DNA from: Streptomyces sp. CBMA123
GTDB taxonomy: Bacteria > Actinomycetota > Actinomycetes > Streptomycetales > Streptomycetaceae
DNA length: 37,746 nt
Assembly (NCBI RefSeq): GCF_014596465.1
Contig: NZ_MECK01000617.1
Coordinates: 1 to 37,746 of the forward strand
Direction of reading: 5' to 3'
Position 1 is the first letter of the stretch. Every line of letters starts with the position of its first letter. Under the pieces are notes generated by a model that did not search any database, was not told the DNA's origin, and saw nothing but the letters and a program-made list of their open reading frames with translations. The translations under genes and the position numbers were made by a program. Shown one piece after another: positions 29,329-37,244 of this stretch.

Positions 29329-30300
29329 ATGCGGACGGTGCGAGCGGTGCGTTTCGGGGGCCCGGAGGTTCTGGTTCCGGGCGAGGGGCCGGAGCCGGTT
29401 GCCGGACCGGGGCAGGTGATGGTCGAGGTGTCCGTTGTGGGCATCACGTTCGTCGAGACGCAGATTCGCCGTGGCGTCGACCCGTGGCACGCCAAGCCCG
29501 ACCTGCCGTACGTGCCGGGCGGCATGGTGGCCGGCCGGGTGAGCGCGGTCGGGGAAGGGGCGGATCCGAGCTGGATCGGCCAGCTCGTTCTGGCTGACGC
29601 CGGGGCGACGGGTGCCTTCGCCGAGCGGGTGGCGGCCGGTGTGGAGAGCCTGATCCCGGTACCCGAAGGGCTGGGCTTGCGCGATGCCGCCGCACTGCAC
29701 ACGGACGGCAGCACCGCGACGGGCCTGGTTGAGGGGGCTCGGATCGTTTCCGGGGAGTGGGTGCTGGTCGAGGCGGCTGCCGGCGGTGTCGGCAGCCTGC
29801 TGGTCCAGTTGGCACGGGCAGCCGGGGCCAAGGTCATCGGGCTTGCCCGCGGGGCGCGGAAGCTCGACCTGATCCGTGGCCTGGGGGCCGAGGCCGCGGT
29901 CGACTACTCCGCACCGGACTGGACCGAGCAGGTCCTCCGGGCGACCGGCGGCGCGGGGGTCGACGTCGTGTTCGACGGTGTGGGCGGGGAGATCGGCCGG
30001 GCCGCGTTCGAGGTGACGGCCCGCCATGGCCGGTTCTCCGTGCACGGCGCCTCCAGTGGTCAGCTGACGGTGATCGAGCCCGGGGAAGCGCAGCGGCGCG
30101 GAGTCGAGGTGATCGGCATCGAGCAGCTGTACGGGTTCCGGCCGCGGATGCACCAGTGGGCCGAACAGGTGATGGCGGAGGCGGTCGCGGGCCGAGTGCG
30201 GCCGGTCATCGGACAGACCTTCCCGCTGGAGCACGCCGCGGACGCGCACGCCGCGATCGAAGGCCGAAGCGCCCTGGGCAAGACCCTGCTCCTGATCTGA
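29329..30300 (+). CDS. Zinc-free MDR/quinone oxidoreductase
   Basis: A 323-residue medium-chain reductase of the NADPH:quinone oxidoreductase group. MRTVRAVRFGGPEVLVPGE begins the fold, GITFVETQIRRGVDPWHAKP and YVPGGMVAGRVSAVGEGADP form the substrate domain, and LVEAAAGGVGSLLVQLARAA is the NADPH-binding AAxGGVG motif. Zinc ligands are absent, as expected. It reduces quinones or enones in the cytoplasm. The ATG at 29329 has AGGGGAG upstream. Its promoter looks SoxR-controlled (palindrome at 29257-29276), which fits a response to redox-active quinones or phenazines; the SoxR gene itself is not in the window. A strong terminator follows. Confidence 0.92.
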   Translation: MRTVRAVRFGGPEVLVPGEGPEPVAGPGQVMVEVSVVGITFVETQIRRGVDPWHAKPDLPYVPGGMVAGRVSAVGEGADPSWIGQLVLADAGATGAFAERVAAGVESLIPVPEGLGLRDAAALHTDGSTATGLVEGARIVSGEWVLVEAAAGGVGSLLVQLARAAGAKVIGLARGARKLDLIRGLGAEAAVDYSAPDWTEQVLRATGGAGVDVVFDGVGGEIGRAAFEVTARHGRFSVHGASSGQLTVIEPGEAQRRGVEVIGIEQLYGFRPRMHQWAEQVMAEAVAGRVRPVIGQTFPLEHAADAHAAIEGRSALGKTLLLI

Positions 30301-30357
30301 CCACCCCCGTGGCGGGCGCGAGCGTGATCACCCACGCTGACCTCTTCCTCCCCTTCC

Positions 30358-30391
30358 GCGAGCCCCCGGACCGCCCGGTGCGGGGGCTCGC
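30358..30391. terminator. Terminator after quinone oxidoreductase
   Basis: Perfect 11-bp arms GCGAGCCCCCG (30358-30368) and CGGGGGCTCGC (30381-30391) with a 12-base loop. A smaller hairpin AGCGTG/CACGCT (30321-30338) precedes it. Confidence 0.85.
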
Positions 30392-30395
30392 GGCA

Positions 30396-30439
30396 TTGAC
30401 AGGGGCCCTCCTTCGGTTGAATGCTAAGCAAGCGCTTAG
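30396..30439 (+). promoter_or_regulatory. Promoter and TetR-type operator for the kinase/ACAD operon
   Basis: TTGACA (30396-30401) is a consensus -35; a weak -10 (AATGCT) follows 18 bases later. Overlapping and just downstream lies CTAAGC-AAGC-GCTTAG (30424-30439), an inverted repeat with 6-bp arms, flanked by A/T-rich bases. Such AAGC/GCTT palindromes resemble operators of TetR repressors controlling fatty-acid or acyl-CoA genes. Confidence 0.65.
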
Positions 30440-30470
30440 TCAATGATCCGCTTTCCCGAGGAGCCGCTCG

Positions 30471-31499
30471 ATGGCCGAGACCCCCGCTGACCCGCCCGGG
30501 CTGGATCTGACCCGTCTCCGCTCCCACCTGGACGCGGAGCTGCCCGGCCTGATCCAGGGACCCTTGCGGGCCGACCTGATCGAAGGGGGCCGCTCCAACC
30601 TCACGTACGTCCTCACGGACGGTGTCGGCCGCTGGGTACTGCGACGGCCTCCGCTCGGACACGTGCTGGCCACCGCGCACGACATGGGGCGCGAGTACCG
30701 GGTGATGTCGGCCCTGCGGGACACCGACGTCCCCGTCCCGGACATGCTGCTGATCGACCACGGCACCGATGTCCTCGGGGCGCCCTGGTACCTCATGGAG
30801 TACGTCGGCGGCGTCGCCCACCGTGACCGCCAGCTGCTGGAAGCCCTCGGGGCGGGGCGGGTCGAGACGCTCGGCCGTCGGCTGGTCGAGACCCTCGCCG
30901 CGCTGCACCGGGTGGATCCCGCCGCCGTCGGCCTCGCCGACTTCGGCCGCCCCGACGGCTACCTGGAGCGCCAGCTGCGCCGCTGGTCCACTCAGCTGGA
31001 GAAGTCCCGCAGCCGCGACCTCCCCGATCTCGACCGGCTGCACGCCCTGCTCGCCGAGCGCCTCCCGGTCTCGCCCGCCCCCGCGCTCGTGCACGGCGAC
31101 TACCGCCTCGACAACGTCCTGGTCGACGACGCCGACGCCATCACCGCCGTCCTCGACTGGGAGATGTCCACTCTCGGTGACCCGCTCACCGACATCGGCC
31201 TCCTGGTGATGTACACCGAACTCGCGGGCGTCGGCGGCGGCATCATCCCCGACGCCATGACCGCCCCCGGCTTCCCGAAGGCCGACGAGATCGTCTCGTC
31301 CTACGCCGAGCTGACCGGCCGCCAGGCCGCCGACCTGGACTGGTACGTGGCCTTCGCCTCGTTCAAGCTGGCCGCCGTCGCCGAGGGCATCCACTTCCGC
31401 TTCCAGCAGGGCCGCACCCTCGGCGCCGGTTTCGAGCGCGCCGGCGAGATGGCCCCGATCCTCGCCCGGCACGGCCTGAGCACCCTCAAGGAGCACTGA
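30471..31499 (+). CDS. APH-like phosphotransferase paired with acyl-CoA dehydrogenase
   Basis: A 342-residue small-molecule kinase of the aminoglycoside-phosphotransferase fold. LIEGGRSNLTYVLTDGVGRW is the nucleotide loop, WVLRRPP holds the ATP-binding region, LVHGDYRLDNVLVDD the catalytic loop (H208-G-D210...N215), and AVLDWEMSTLGDPLTDIGL the metal-binding aspartate (D229). It ends 2 bases before an acyl-CoA-dehydrogenase-like gene. In the human fusion proteins ACAD10/11 and the bacterial Lva pathway this kinase type phosphorylates 4-hydroxyacyl-CoAs. I infer the same here. ATG at 30471 follows GAGGAG; the operator at 30424-30439 controls the operon. Confidence 0.9.
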   Translation: MAETPADPPGLDLTRLRSHLDAELPGLIQGPLRADLIEGGRSNLTYVLTDGVGRWVLRRPPLGHVLATAHDMGREYRVMSALRDTDVPVPDMLLIDHGTDVLGAPWYLMEYVGGVAHRDRQLLEALGAGRVETLGRRLVETLAALHRVDPAAVGLADFGRPDGYLERQLRRWSTQLEKSRSRDLPDLDRLHALLAERLPVSPAPALVHGDYRLDNVLVDDADAITAVLDWEMSTLGDPLTDIGLLVMYTELAGVGGGIIPDAMTAPGFPKADEIVSSYAELTGRQAADLDWYVAFASFKLAAVAEGIHFRFQQGRTLGAGFERAGEMAPILARHGLSTLKEH

Positions 31500-31501
31500 G
31501 C

Positions 31502-32731
31502 ATGGACTTCGCCTACGACGCCCGGACCGAGGAACTCCGCGAGCAGCTGCTCGCCTTCATGGCCGAGCACGTCTACCCCGCCGAACCCGTTCTCGCGCAG
31601 CACCTCACCGACCCGGCGCGCCGGCCGTGGAGCATCCCGCCGGTCGTCGCCGAGCTCCAGGCCGAGGCCCGGAAGCAGGGCCTGTGGAATCTGTTCTTCG
31701 TGGACAAGCACAGCACTCCCGGGGACCACGGCGCCGGCCTCACCAACCTCCAGTACGCCCCGCTCGCCGAGATCACCGGCCGCAGCATCCAGTTGGCCCC
31801 GCCCGCGCTGAACTGCGCGGCGCCCGACACCGGCAACATGGAGCTGCTCGCCCAGTTCGGCAGCGCCGAGCAGAAGGAGCGCTGGCTGCGGCCCCTGCTG
31901 GACGCCGAGATCCGCTCCGCGTTCGCGATGACCGAGCCCGAGGTGGCCTCCTCGGACGCCACCAACATCGCCACCCGGATCGAGCGGGACGGCGACGAGT
32001 ACCTGGTCAACGGCCGCAAGTGGTACATCACCGGGGCGATGAACCCGGACTGCAAGCTGTTCATCGTGATGGGCAAGACCGACCCGGACGCCGCCCCGCA
32101 CCGCCAGCAGAGCATGGTGATCGTGCCGCGCGACACCCCGGGTGTCACCGTCAGGCGCGGCATGACGGTCTTCGGCTACGACGACGCCGACCACGGCGGC
32201 CACGCCGAGGTGCTGTTCGAGGACGTCCGCGTCCCCGTCGAGAACCTGATCGGCGAGGAGGGCGGCGGCTTCGCGATCGCCCAGGCCCGGCTGGGGCCCG
32301 GCCGGATCCACCACTGCATGCGGGCCATCGGTATCGCCGAGCGGGCACTCGAGCTGATGTGCCGCCGGGCGAGCGAGCGGGTGGCCTTCGGCCGTCCGCT
32401 GGCCGAGCAGGGCGTGGTGCAGGACTGGATCGCCGAATCGCGGGTCCGCATCGAGCAGTTGAGGCTGCTCGTGCTCAAGACGGCCTGGCTGATGGACACC
32501 GTCGGCAACCGGGGTGCGCACACCGAGATCCAGGCCATCAAGATCGCCACCCCGCGCACGGTCGAGTGGATCCTCGACAAGGCCGTCCAGGCGCACGGCG
32601 CGGCCGGGGTCAGCCAGGACACCCCGCTCGCCCAACTGTGGGCCGGCAACCGCACCCTGCGCCTGGCCGACGGGCCGGACGAGGTGCATAAGCGCTCGCT
32701 GGCCCGGCGGGAGCTCAAGCAGTACCGCTGA
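31502..32731 (+). CDS. Acyl-CoA-dehydrogenase-like enzyme (ACAD10/11 type)
   Basis: A 409-residue flavoprotein of the acyl-CoA dehydrogenase superfamily. FAMTEPEVASSDATNIATRI and DEYLVNGRKWYITGAMNPDC bind FAD and substrate; RIHHCMRAIGIAERALELMC, ASERVAFGRPLAEQGVVQDW and QAHGAAGVSQDTPLAQLWAG are conserved helices. Where ordinary members have the catalytic Glu (EGT motif), this protein has LADGPDEVH with Asp390, the form found in ACAD10/11 and FadE36-like proteins. With the adjacent kinase it probably converts 4-phosphoacyl-CoA to 2- or 3-enoyl-type CoA, allowing beta-oxidation of 4-hydroxy acids. Stop codon is directly adjacent to the stop of the terpene-synthase fragment on the other strand. 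Confidence 0.9.
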   Translation: MDFAYDARTEELREQLLAFMAEHVYPAEPVLAQHLTDPARRPWSIPPVVAELQAEARKQGLWNLFFVDKHSTPGDHGAGLTNLQYAPLAEITGRSIQLAPPALNCAAPDTGNMELLAQFGSAEQKERWLRPLLDAEIRSAFAMTEPEVASSDATNIATRIERDGDEYLVNGRKWYITGAMNPDCKLFIVMGKTDPDAAPHRQQSMVIVPRDTPGVTVRRGMTVFGYDDADHGGHAEVLFEDVRVPVENLIGEEGGGFAIAQARLGPGRIHHCMRAIGIAERALELMCRRASERVAFGRPLAEQGVVQDWIAESRVRIEQLRLLVLKTAWLMDTVGNRGAHTEIQAIKIATPRTVEWILDKAVQAHGAAGVSQDTPLAQLWAGNRTLRLADGPDEVHKRSLARRELKQYR

Positions 32732-33255
32732 TCACGGCCGGAGGGCCGCCAGGCCTGGGTAGACGTCCTGCCAGCGGTAGCGCGGGCAGTGCAGGTGCCA
32801 GTACGCGAAGCCCGTCATGTACCGCTCCGGGTGAGGGCGTTGCTCGGTGTCGGCGAGGCCCAGGATCCTCCGGTAGGCGGTTAGTCCGCTCTCAACGCTG
32901 CGTCGGTAGGCGGTGAGGTAGGGGATGCCCTCGCTCACCGCCTGCCGGTACGGTCGGCTGGCCAGGAAGTCCGCGCCGTGCACCGCCTCCTTGTAGCAGG
33001 ACAGCACGTCGTTGACGTCGTTGAGGAACGCGACGCAGGAGCTGAGCGCCGCCGCCCAGAAGGCCCGGTTGCGGTCGGCGTGCAGGCACGGGTCGGTGAA
33101 CTGCACTATGGCGAAGCAGAACTGGGAGAACCCGTTGAAGACCCGGACGAAGTCGCTGTCCTGCCCGTCGGATGCGTCCGGGGTGAACTCGGCCTCCATC
33201 AGCAGGCCGGTGATCGCGTTGTGGAAGAAGGCCTTGAGGACGGCGAGGACGGAGC
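32732..33255 (-). pseudogene. C-terminal half of a trichodiene-synthase-like terpene cyclase
   Basis: About 174 residues with the C-terminal landmarks of TRI5-type sesquiterpene cyclases: AVLKAFFHNAITGLLMEAEF, FVRVFNGFSQFCFAIVQF, the NSE metal-binding motif NDVLSCYKE (32987-33013), and YMTGFAYWHLHCPRYRWQDV with the RY pair. The N-terminal half with the aspartate-rich DDxxD-like motif is missing: upstream of about 33255 the frame turns into unrelated Arg/Pro-rich translation overlapping the next gene's promoter. It cannot make a complete active site, so it is called a truncated gene. An ATG at 33199 could still make a 155-residue protein. Its stop directly abuts the acyl-CoA dehydrogenase stop. 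Confidence 0.8.
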
Positions 33256-33420
33256 CGGGGGCTCCTCGGGCAGTAGAGGGAGTCGTGTGGTCGACCCCGG
33301 TGGGTCGCCCCGTGACTACCCCCGTATCGTGCTCGAACAAACCGCCCCGGCCACCGGATTCGAGCCGATGACGACGGCCGCGTTCGGCACCCGCCACGGG
33401 GGAGGGTCTACCCTGCCGGC

Positions 33421-33882
33421 ATGACTGAGGCACTGATGAACCGCTACCGCCAGGCCGTGGAGCCGCTGTTGGAACCCGGTGAGCGGCTGGTGGACGTCGC
33501 GAAGGTGATCCCGGTGGCCGGCGCCGAGGGGATCGGGGACGGCGCGGGGGCGGCGATCGGCAACGCACTGGGGCGGATCGGCGCCGTGTCGGGGGAGGCG
33601 GGCAGCATCGCGCGCGGCTTCCCACGTGTGGAGGGTGTGATGACCAAGCTGCTGGTGGTCTCCGACCGCCGGGCCGCGTTCGTCACCTCCGGGCCGGACG
33701 TGCGCAAGGTGGGGCAACTGCGGTGGCACGTACCGCGCGGCGCCGTCCTGCGGGTGGAGCGGCGCCCGAGGCTGCAGGCGATGGCGAGGTTCCGGCTGCA
33801 CTTCGCGGACGGCTCGGCGGTGTCGATGTACACCATGCGGCGCGGCACCATCGAGGCCCTGGCCGACCACCTCGGACGGTAG
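33421..33882 (+). CDS. Hypothetical protein with PH-like beta domain
   Basis: A 153-residue cytoplasmic protein. The N-terminal part MTEALMNRYRQAVEPLLEPG followed by ERLVDVAKVIPVAG and a Gly/Ala-rich insertion leads into KLLVVSDRRAAFVTSG, GQLRWHVPRGAVLRVERRP and ARFRLHFADGSAVSMYTM, a strand pattern like bacterial PH-domain proteins (a strand reading L-x-V-S-D-R-R is common in them). No catalytic residues are evident. The ATG at 33421 lacks a strong ribosome site. It is a single gene between the terpene-synthase remnant and the secreted hydrolase. The function is unknown. Confidence 0.7.
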   Translation: MTEALMNRYRQAVEPLLEPGERLVDVAKVIPVAGAEGIGDGAGAAIGNALGRIGAVSGEAGSIARGFPRVEGVMTKLLVVSDRRAAFVTSGPDVRKVGQLRWHVPRGAVLRVERRPRLQAMARFRLHFADGSAVSMYTMRRGTIEALADHLGR

Positions 33883-34023
33883 CCCGGAACGGCGGAAGGC
33901 TGGTGAGGCCCGTAAGGGTGTCATACCTGGGTACTCAGGGGGACTTGGCTCCGGGGTGTGACGGCCCCGGCCCGCCCCGCCCGTAGCGTCTTCCTCGTGA
34001 CCGATCCGGACGTGGAGGCAGCA

Positions 34024-35301
34024 ATGGGCAGGCGGGGACGGGCCGTGGCGGCGGTACTGCTGGCGACGTCGGCAGCGCTCGGGGTGGCGGGCGCGCCCGG
34101 GGCGGTGGCCGCGCCGGCCGACGGTGGCGGGCAGCGGCAGGCCACCGCGTGGCTGCCGCAGCCGACCGGGCCGTACCCGATCGGGACGACCTCGCTGCAC
34201 CTGACCGACGCCGGACGGGAGGACCCCTGGCAGCCCGGGCGCAAGCGCGAGCTGATGATCAGCTTCTGGTACCCGACGGCCCGCCCGGCCGCCGGGGAGG
34301 ACCGGGCCCGCTACATGCGGCCCGACGCCGGGGAGCACTTCGGCGGCGACACCGGCGTCGGCAAGGTCAACTACGGTGTCCGGCCCGGCAGTACGGACTG
34401 GTCGGGCATCCTCACCCACGCCCGGCGGGACGCCCCGGCCCGGCCCGGCGGCCCGCGCCCGGTGGTGCTGTACTCGCCCGGCCTCGGCGACCCGCGCAGC
34501 TGGGGGACGGCCCTGGTCGAGGACCTCGCCTCGCGCGGCTATGTCGTCGTCACCGTCGACCACACCTACGAAGCCTCCGAAGTCGCCTTCCCCGACGGGA
34601 AGCTGGCCACCTCGGTGTTCCCCGCCATGCTGGGGCAGCCCGGCCTGGACATCGGCGCGGTGCTGCGCACGTCCCTGGACACCAGGGTGGCCGACACCCG
34701 TTTCGTGCTGGACGAACTCACCGGGCTGCGCCGCGTCCAGAGCCTGCCGCCCGGCCTCGCCGGCGCGCTGGACCTCGACCGGATCGGCATGGTCGGCCAC
34801 TCCGCGGGCGGCTTCACCGCCCTGCAGACCATGCACGACGACCCGCGGATCGCGGCCGGCGTCAACCTGGACGGCCAACTGCACTTCCCCGGTCCGGACG
34901 GCCGGACCGGCGTCCACCTGCCCAGCGTCGCCCAGGACGGCCTGGACCGCCCCTTCCTGCTGATGGGCACCGATGACGGCGACTCCGGCAGCTACCACCG
35001 GCAGCCCGGCTGGGACGCCCTGTGGCAGCACAGCACCGGCTGGCACGCCGACCTCACCCTGGAGGGCTCCCGGCACGGCTCCTACACCGACGCGGAGTCC
35101 CTGCTGCCCCAGCTCGCCCGGCAGGGCGCCGTCAGCCCCGGGACGCTGGCCGACGACATCGGCGACATCCGCCCCGACCGGGCCGAACTCGCCACCCGCA
35201 GCTACGTGGCCTCCTTCTTCGACCGCTGGCTGCGCGGCCACGACGACCACCTGCTGGACGGGCCCTCGGCGCGCTTCCCGGAGATGACGTACGAGCGGTA
35301 G
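34024..35301 (+). CDS. Secreted alpha/beta hydrolase, paralogue of the 8848 gene
   Basis: A 425-residue exported hydrolase. Signal peptide MGRRGRAVAAVLLATSAALG then VAGAPGAVAA, cleavage about residue 30. The triad is Ser260 (GHSAGG), Asp283 (VNLDGQL) and His351 (SRHGSYTD); VVLYSPGLGDPRSWG gives the oxyanion region. Shared blocks with the gene at 8848 (PxPTGPY, HLTDA-x-R-x-DPW, SPG-x-GD-x-RS, RGYVV, DPR-x-x-AGVN-x-DG, and LLDGPS near the end) show common descent, although identity looks modest. PAF-acetylhydrolase/lipase relatives act on short-chain or oxidised lipids. The ATG at 34024 has GGAGG with 5-base spacing; the frame is open to 33958 but the signal peptide fixes the start. Confidence 0.9.
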   Translation: MGRRGRAVAAVLLATSAALGVAGAPGAVAAPADGGGQRQATAWLPQPTGPYPIGTTSLHLTDAGREDPWQPGRKRELMISFWYPTARPAAGEDRARYMRPDAGEHFGGDTGVGKVNYGVRPGSTDWSGILTHARRDAPARPGGPRPVVLYSPGLGDPRSWGTALVEDLASRGYVVVTVDHTYEASEVAFPDGKLATSVFPAMLGQPGLDIGAVLRTSLDTRVADTRFVLDELTGLRRVQSLPPGLAGALDLDRIGMVGHSAGGFTALQTMHDDPRIAAGVNLDGQLHFPGPDGRTGVHLPSVAQDGLDRPFLLMGTDDGDSGSYHRQPGWDALWQHSTGWHADLTLEGSRHGSYTDAESLLPQLARQGAVSPGTLADDIGDIRPDRAELATRSYVASFFDRWLRGHDDHLLDGPSARFPEMTYER

Positions 35302-35304
35302 GCA

Positions 35305-35334
35305 AACCGGGCGACGGCCCGGCCGTGCCCGGTT
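35305..35334. terminator. Hairpin after the second hydrolase
   Basis: AACCGGGC (35305-35312) and GCCCGGTT (35327-35334) form a perfect 8-bp stem with a GC-rich loop able to pair further, 4 bases after the hydrolase stop. Confidence 0.65.
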
Positions 35335-35367
35335 AGGCTGGCCGTTCCGGTCGGTCGGTGCGGGCCG

Positions 35368-35419
35368 GCGGGAACGACCAGCGGGAACGACCGGCCCGGA
35401 CGACCAGCGGGACGAGCAG
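35368..35419. repeat. Four 13-bp tandem repeats in a gene leader
   Basis: Units start exactly 13 bases apart at 35368, 35381, 35394 and 35407: GCGGGAACGACCA, GCGGGAACGACCG, GCCCGGACGACCA and GCGGGACGAGCAG. The array ends against the ribosome site (GAGGGGG) of the gene at 35433. Confidence 0.75.
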
Positions 35420-35432
35420 AGGGGGCCGCCAG

Positions 35433-35795
35433 GTGAGCCAGTACTACGCGATGGGCGGCGTCACGCTCTGGAACCCGTCCAACGGCGCCTCCCGGCTGTT
35501 CCTGCGCCAGCTCGCGGTCTTCGAGGAGGAGCTCGGGCTGTCCGCCGGCATCGGGCCCATGGAGTCGGACGAGTGCCGGGTCCACCCGGTCGCGCTCGGG
35601 GTCTTCGCCAACGCGCTGCTGGCGCACCAGCTGCAGAGCCGGCACGCCGTGATCCGGGCGCTCGGCGAGGGGTTCACCATGACGGTGCTCGCGCTCGCCG
35701 GGCGGGCCGGCGCCGTGATCGACTGGGGGCCCGGGCCGGAGGCGGCCGGGCTGCGGGCGAAGGTGCGTGAGCTCGACCGGTGCATGACCGGGTGA
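35433..35795 (+). CDS. DUF6086-like small protein
   Basis: A 120-residue soluble protein. The start MSQYYAMGGVTLWNPSNGAS, followed by RLFLRQLAVFEEELGLSAGI and GPMESDECRVH, matches what I remember of the actinobacterial DUF6086 family; the second half (FANALLAHQLQSRHAVIRAL, GEGFTMTVLALAGRAG) is helical. No enzymatic motif is visible. GTG at 35433 has GAGGGGG 7 bases upstream. The dehydratase gene follows by 27 bases in the same direction and may be cotranscribed. Family assignment is from memory and function unknown. Confidence 0.72.
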   Translation: MSQYYAMGGVTLWNPSNGASRLFLRQLAVFEEELGLSAGIGPMESDECRVHPVALGVFANALLAHQLQSRHAVIRALGEGFTMTVLALAGRAGAVIDWGPGPEAAGLRAKVRELDRCMTG

Positions 35796-35822
35796 CCATC
35801 CCCAGATCCAGGAGTTGACCCA

Positions 35823-36755
35823 GTGCCACAGCTTTCCTACGGCGACATCAAGGCCGCCGCCGACCGGATCGCCGGACGCGTCCGACCCGTGGCGCTGGCC
35901 CAGGCCGACGCCGGGCTCTGGCTGGCCCTGGAGCAGTTGCAGCACACCGGGAGTTTCAAGGCCCGTGGTGCGCAGAACTTCATCCGGGCACACCGCGAGG
36001 CCGGCACGCTCCCGGACGCGGGCGTGACCATCGCCTCCGGCGGCAACGCGGGCCTGGCCTGCGCCTGGGCCGCGCAGCAGCAGGGTGTGCGGGCCACCGT
36101 GTTCGTGCCCACCACCGCGCCCGCCGTCAAGGTGGCCAAGCTGCGCGGCTACGGCGCCGACGTGCGGCCGGTCGGCTCGGATTACGCCGAAGCGCTGGCC
36201 GCCTGCGAGGAGTTCGCCGCCGGCAGCGGCGCGCTGGCCGCGCACGCCTACGACCACCCGTTGATCGCCGCCGGGGCCGGCACCCTGCTGGACGAGATCC
36301 ACCGGCAACTCCCGGCCCTGGACACCGTGGTGGTCGCCGTCGGCGGCGGCGGGCTGTTCGCCGGGGTGGCCACCGCCGCCCGGCAGCACGGCATCCGCAC
36401 CGTCGCCGTGGAGCCCGAGCAGTGCCGGGCGCTGAACGCCGCCGTCGAGGCGAGCCACCCGGTCGACGTGCCGGTCGACTCGGTCGCCGCCGACTCCCTG
36501 GGCGCGCGGCGCGCCTCCGCCATGGCCCTCGACGTGGCGCGGCAGGGCGACGTCCGCTCCGTCCTGGTGCCGGACGAGGCGATCCTCCGGGCCCGCCGGG
36601 CGCTCTGGGACGACCACCGGCTGGCCGTCGAGCACGCGGCCGCCACCGCCCTGGCGGCGCTCCCGGTCTACCGGCCCGCGCCCGGCGAGCGGGTCTGCGT
36701 GGTGCTCTGCGGCGCCAACACCGACCCGACGGACCTGGTGGCGCCGGGCCGCTAG
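35823..36755 (+). CDS. PLP-dependent threonine/serine dehydratase-like enzyme
   Basis: A 310-residue fold-type II PLP enzyme. HTGSFKARGAQNFI carries the Schiff-base lysine (Lys46), ASGGNAGLACAWAA (71-84) binds the PLP phosphate or substrate carboxylate, and VAVGGGGLFAGVATAA (171-186) is the tetraglycine phosphate loop. It lacks the C-terminal ACT regulatory domain of biosynthetic IlvA, so it resembles catabolic threonine/serine dehydratases or racemases. Product would be an alpha-keto acid plus ammonia. GTG at 35823 follows AGGAG with 8-base spacing. Its stop overlaps the convergent HxlR stop (CTAG). Confidence 0.92.
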   Translation: MPQLSYGDIKAAADRIAGRVRPVALAQADAGLWLALEQLQHTGSFKARGAQNFIRAHREAGTLPDAGVTIASGGNAGLACAWAAQQQGVRATVFVPTTAPAVKVAKLRGYGADVRPVGSDYAEALAACEEFAAGSGALAAHAYDHPLIAAGAGTLLDEIHRQLPALDTVVVAVGGGGLFAGVATAARQHGIRTVAVEPEQCRALNAAVEASHPVDVPVDSVAADSLGARRASAMALDVARQGDVRSVLVPDEAILRARRALWDDHRLAVEHAAATALAALPVYRPAPGERVCVVLCGANTDPTDLVAPGR

Positions 36756-37165
36756 CGGATCTCCGAGCCCGGGTTGGCCTCGTCCCACTGCCGCCGGGAG
36801 TCGACGATCGCGTCGTGGTGGGAGTAGGACCAGTCGACCATCGCCCGCACCAGGTGGGTCAGGCTGTGCCCGAGCGGCGTCAGCTCGTACTCGACCTGGG
36901 GCGGGACGGTCGGGTGGACGGTCCGCGACACCAGCCCGTCGCGCTCCAGCCGGCGCACCGTCAGGGTCAGCATCCGCTGCGAGATGCCCGGCAGGGCCCG
37001 CTGCAGCTCGCGGAACCGCCGTACGCCCTGGGCGAGTTCGACCACGGCCAGCACCGACCACCGGTCGCCGAGACGGTTCAGCAGGTCGCGGATCCCGCAG
37101 TCCACGCCGTCCTCGCACCAGACGACCGGGCGGTGGGTGGTTACCGTGGTGTGCCCTACGGACAT
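36752..37165 (-). CDS. HxlR-family regulator
   Basis: A 137-residue winged-helix regulator of the HxlR type: CGIRDLLNRLGDRWSVLAVV, then ELAQGVRRFRELQRALPGIS, QRMLTLTVRRLERDGLVSRT and VPPQVEYELTPLGHSL, the standard order. There is a conserved cysteine near the N-terminus (DCGIRD) typical of redox-sensing members. ATG at 37165 has AAGGAGG upstream. It is divergent from the NmrA-like gene at 37245, a very common pairing in which the regulator controls the NAD(P)-binding protein in response to electrophiles or redox stress. Confidence 0.95.
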   Translation of the reverse strand: MSVGHTTVTTHRPVVWCEDGVDCGIRDLLNRLGDRWSVLAVVELAQGVRRFRELQRALPGISQRMLTLTVRRLERDGLVSRTVHPTVPPQVEYELTPLGHSLTHLVRAMVDWSYSHHDAIVDSRRQWDEANPGSEIR

Positions 37166-37244
37166 GAAAGTGCCTCCTTACGCCGGACGGCCAGGTTACC
37201 GAGGATGGTCAGGTCTTCAGCGGCCAGTCATCAGGAGGAGAACC

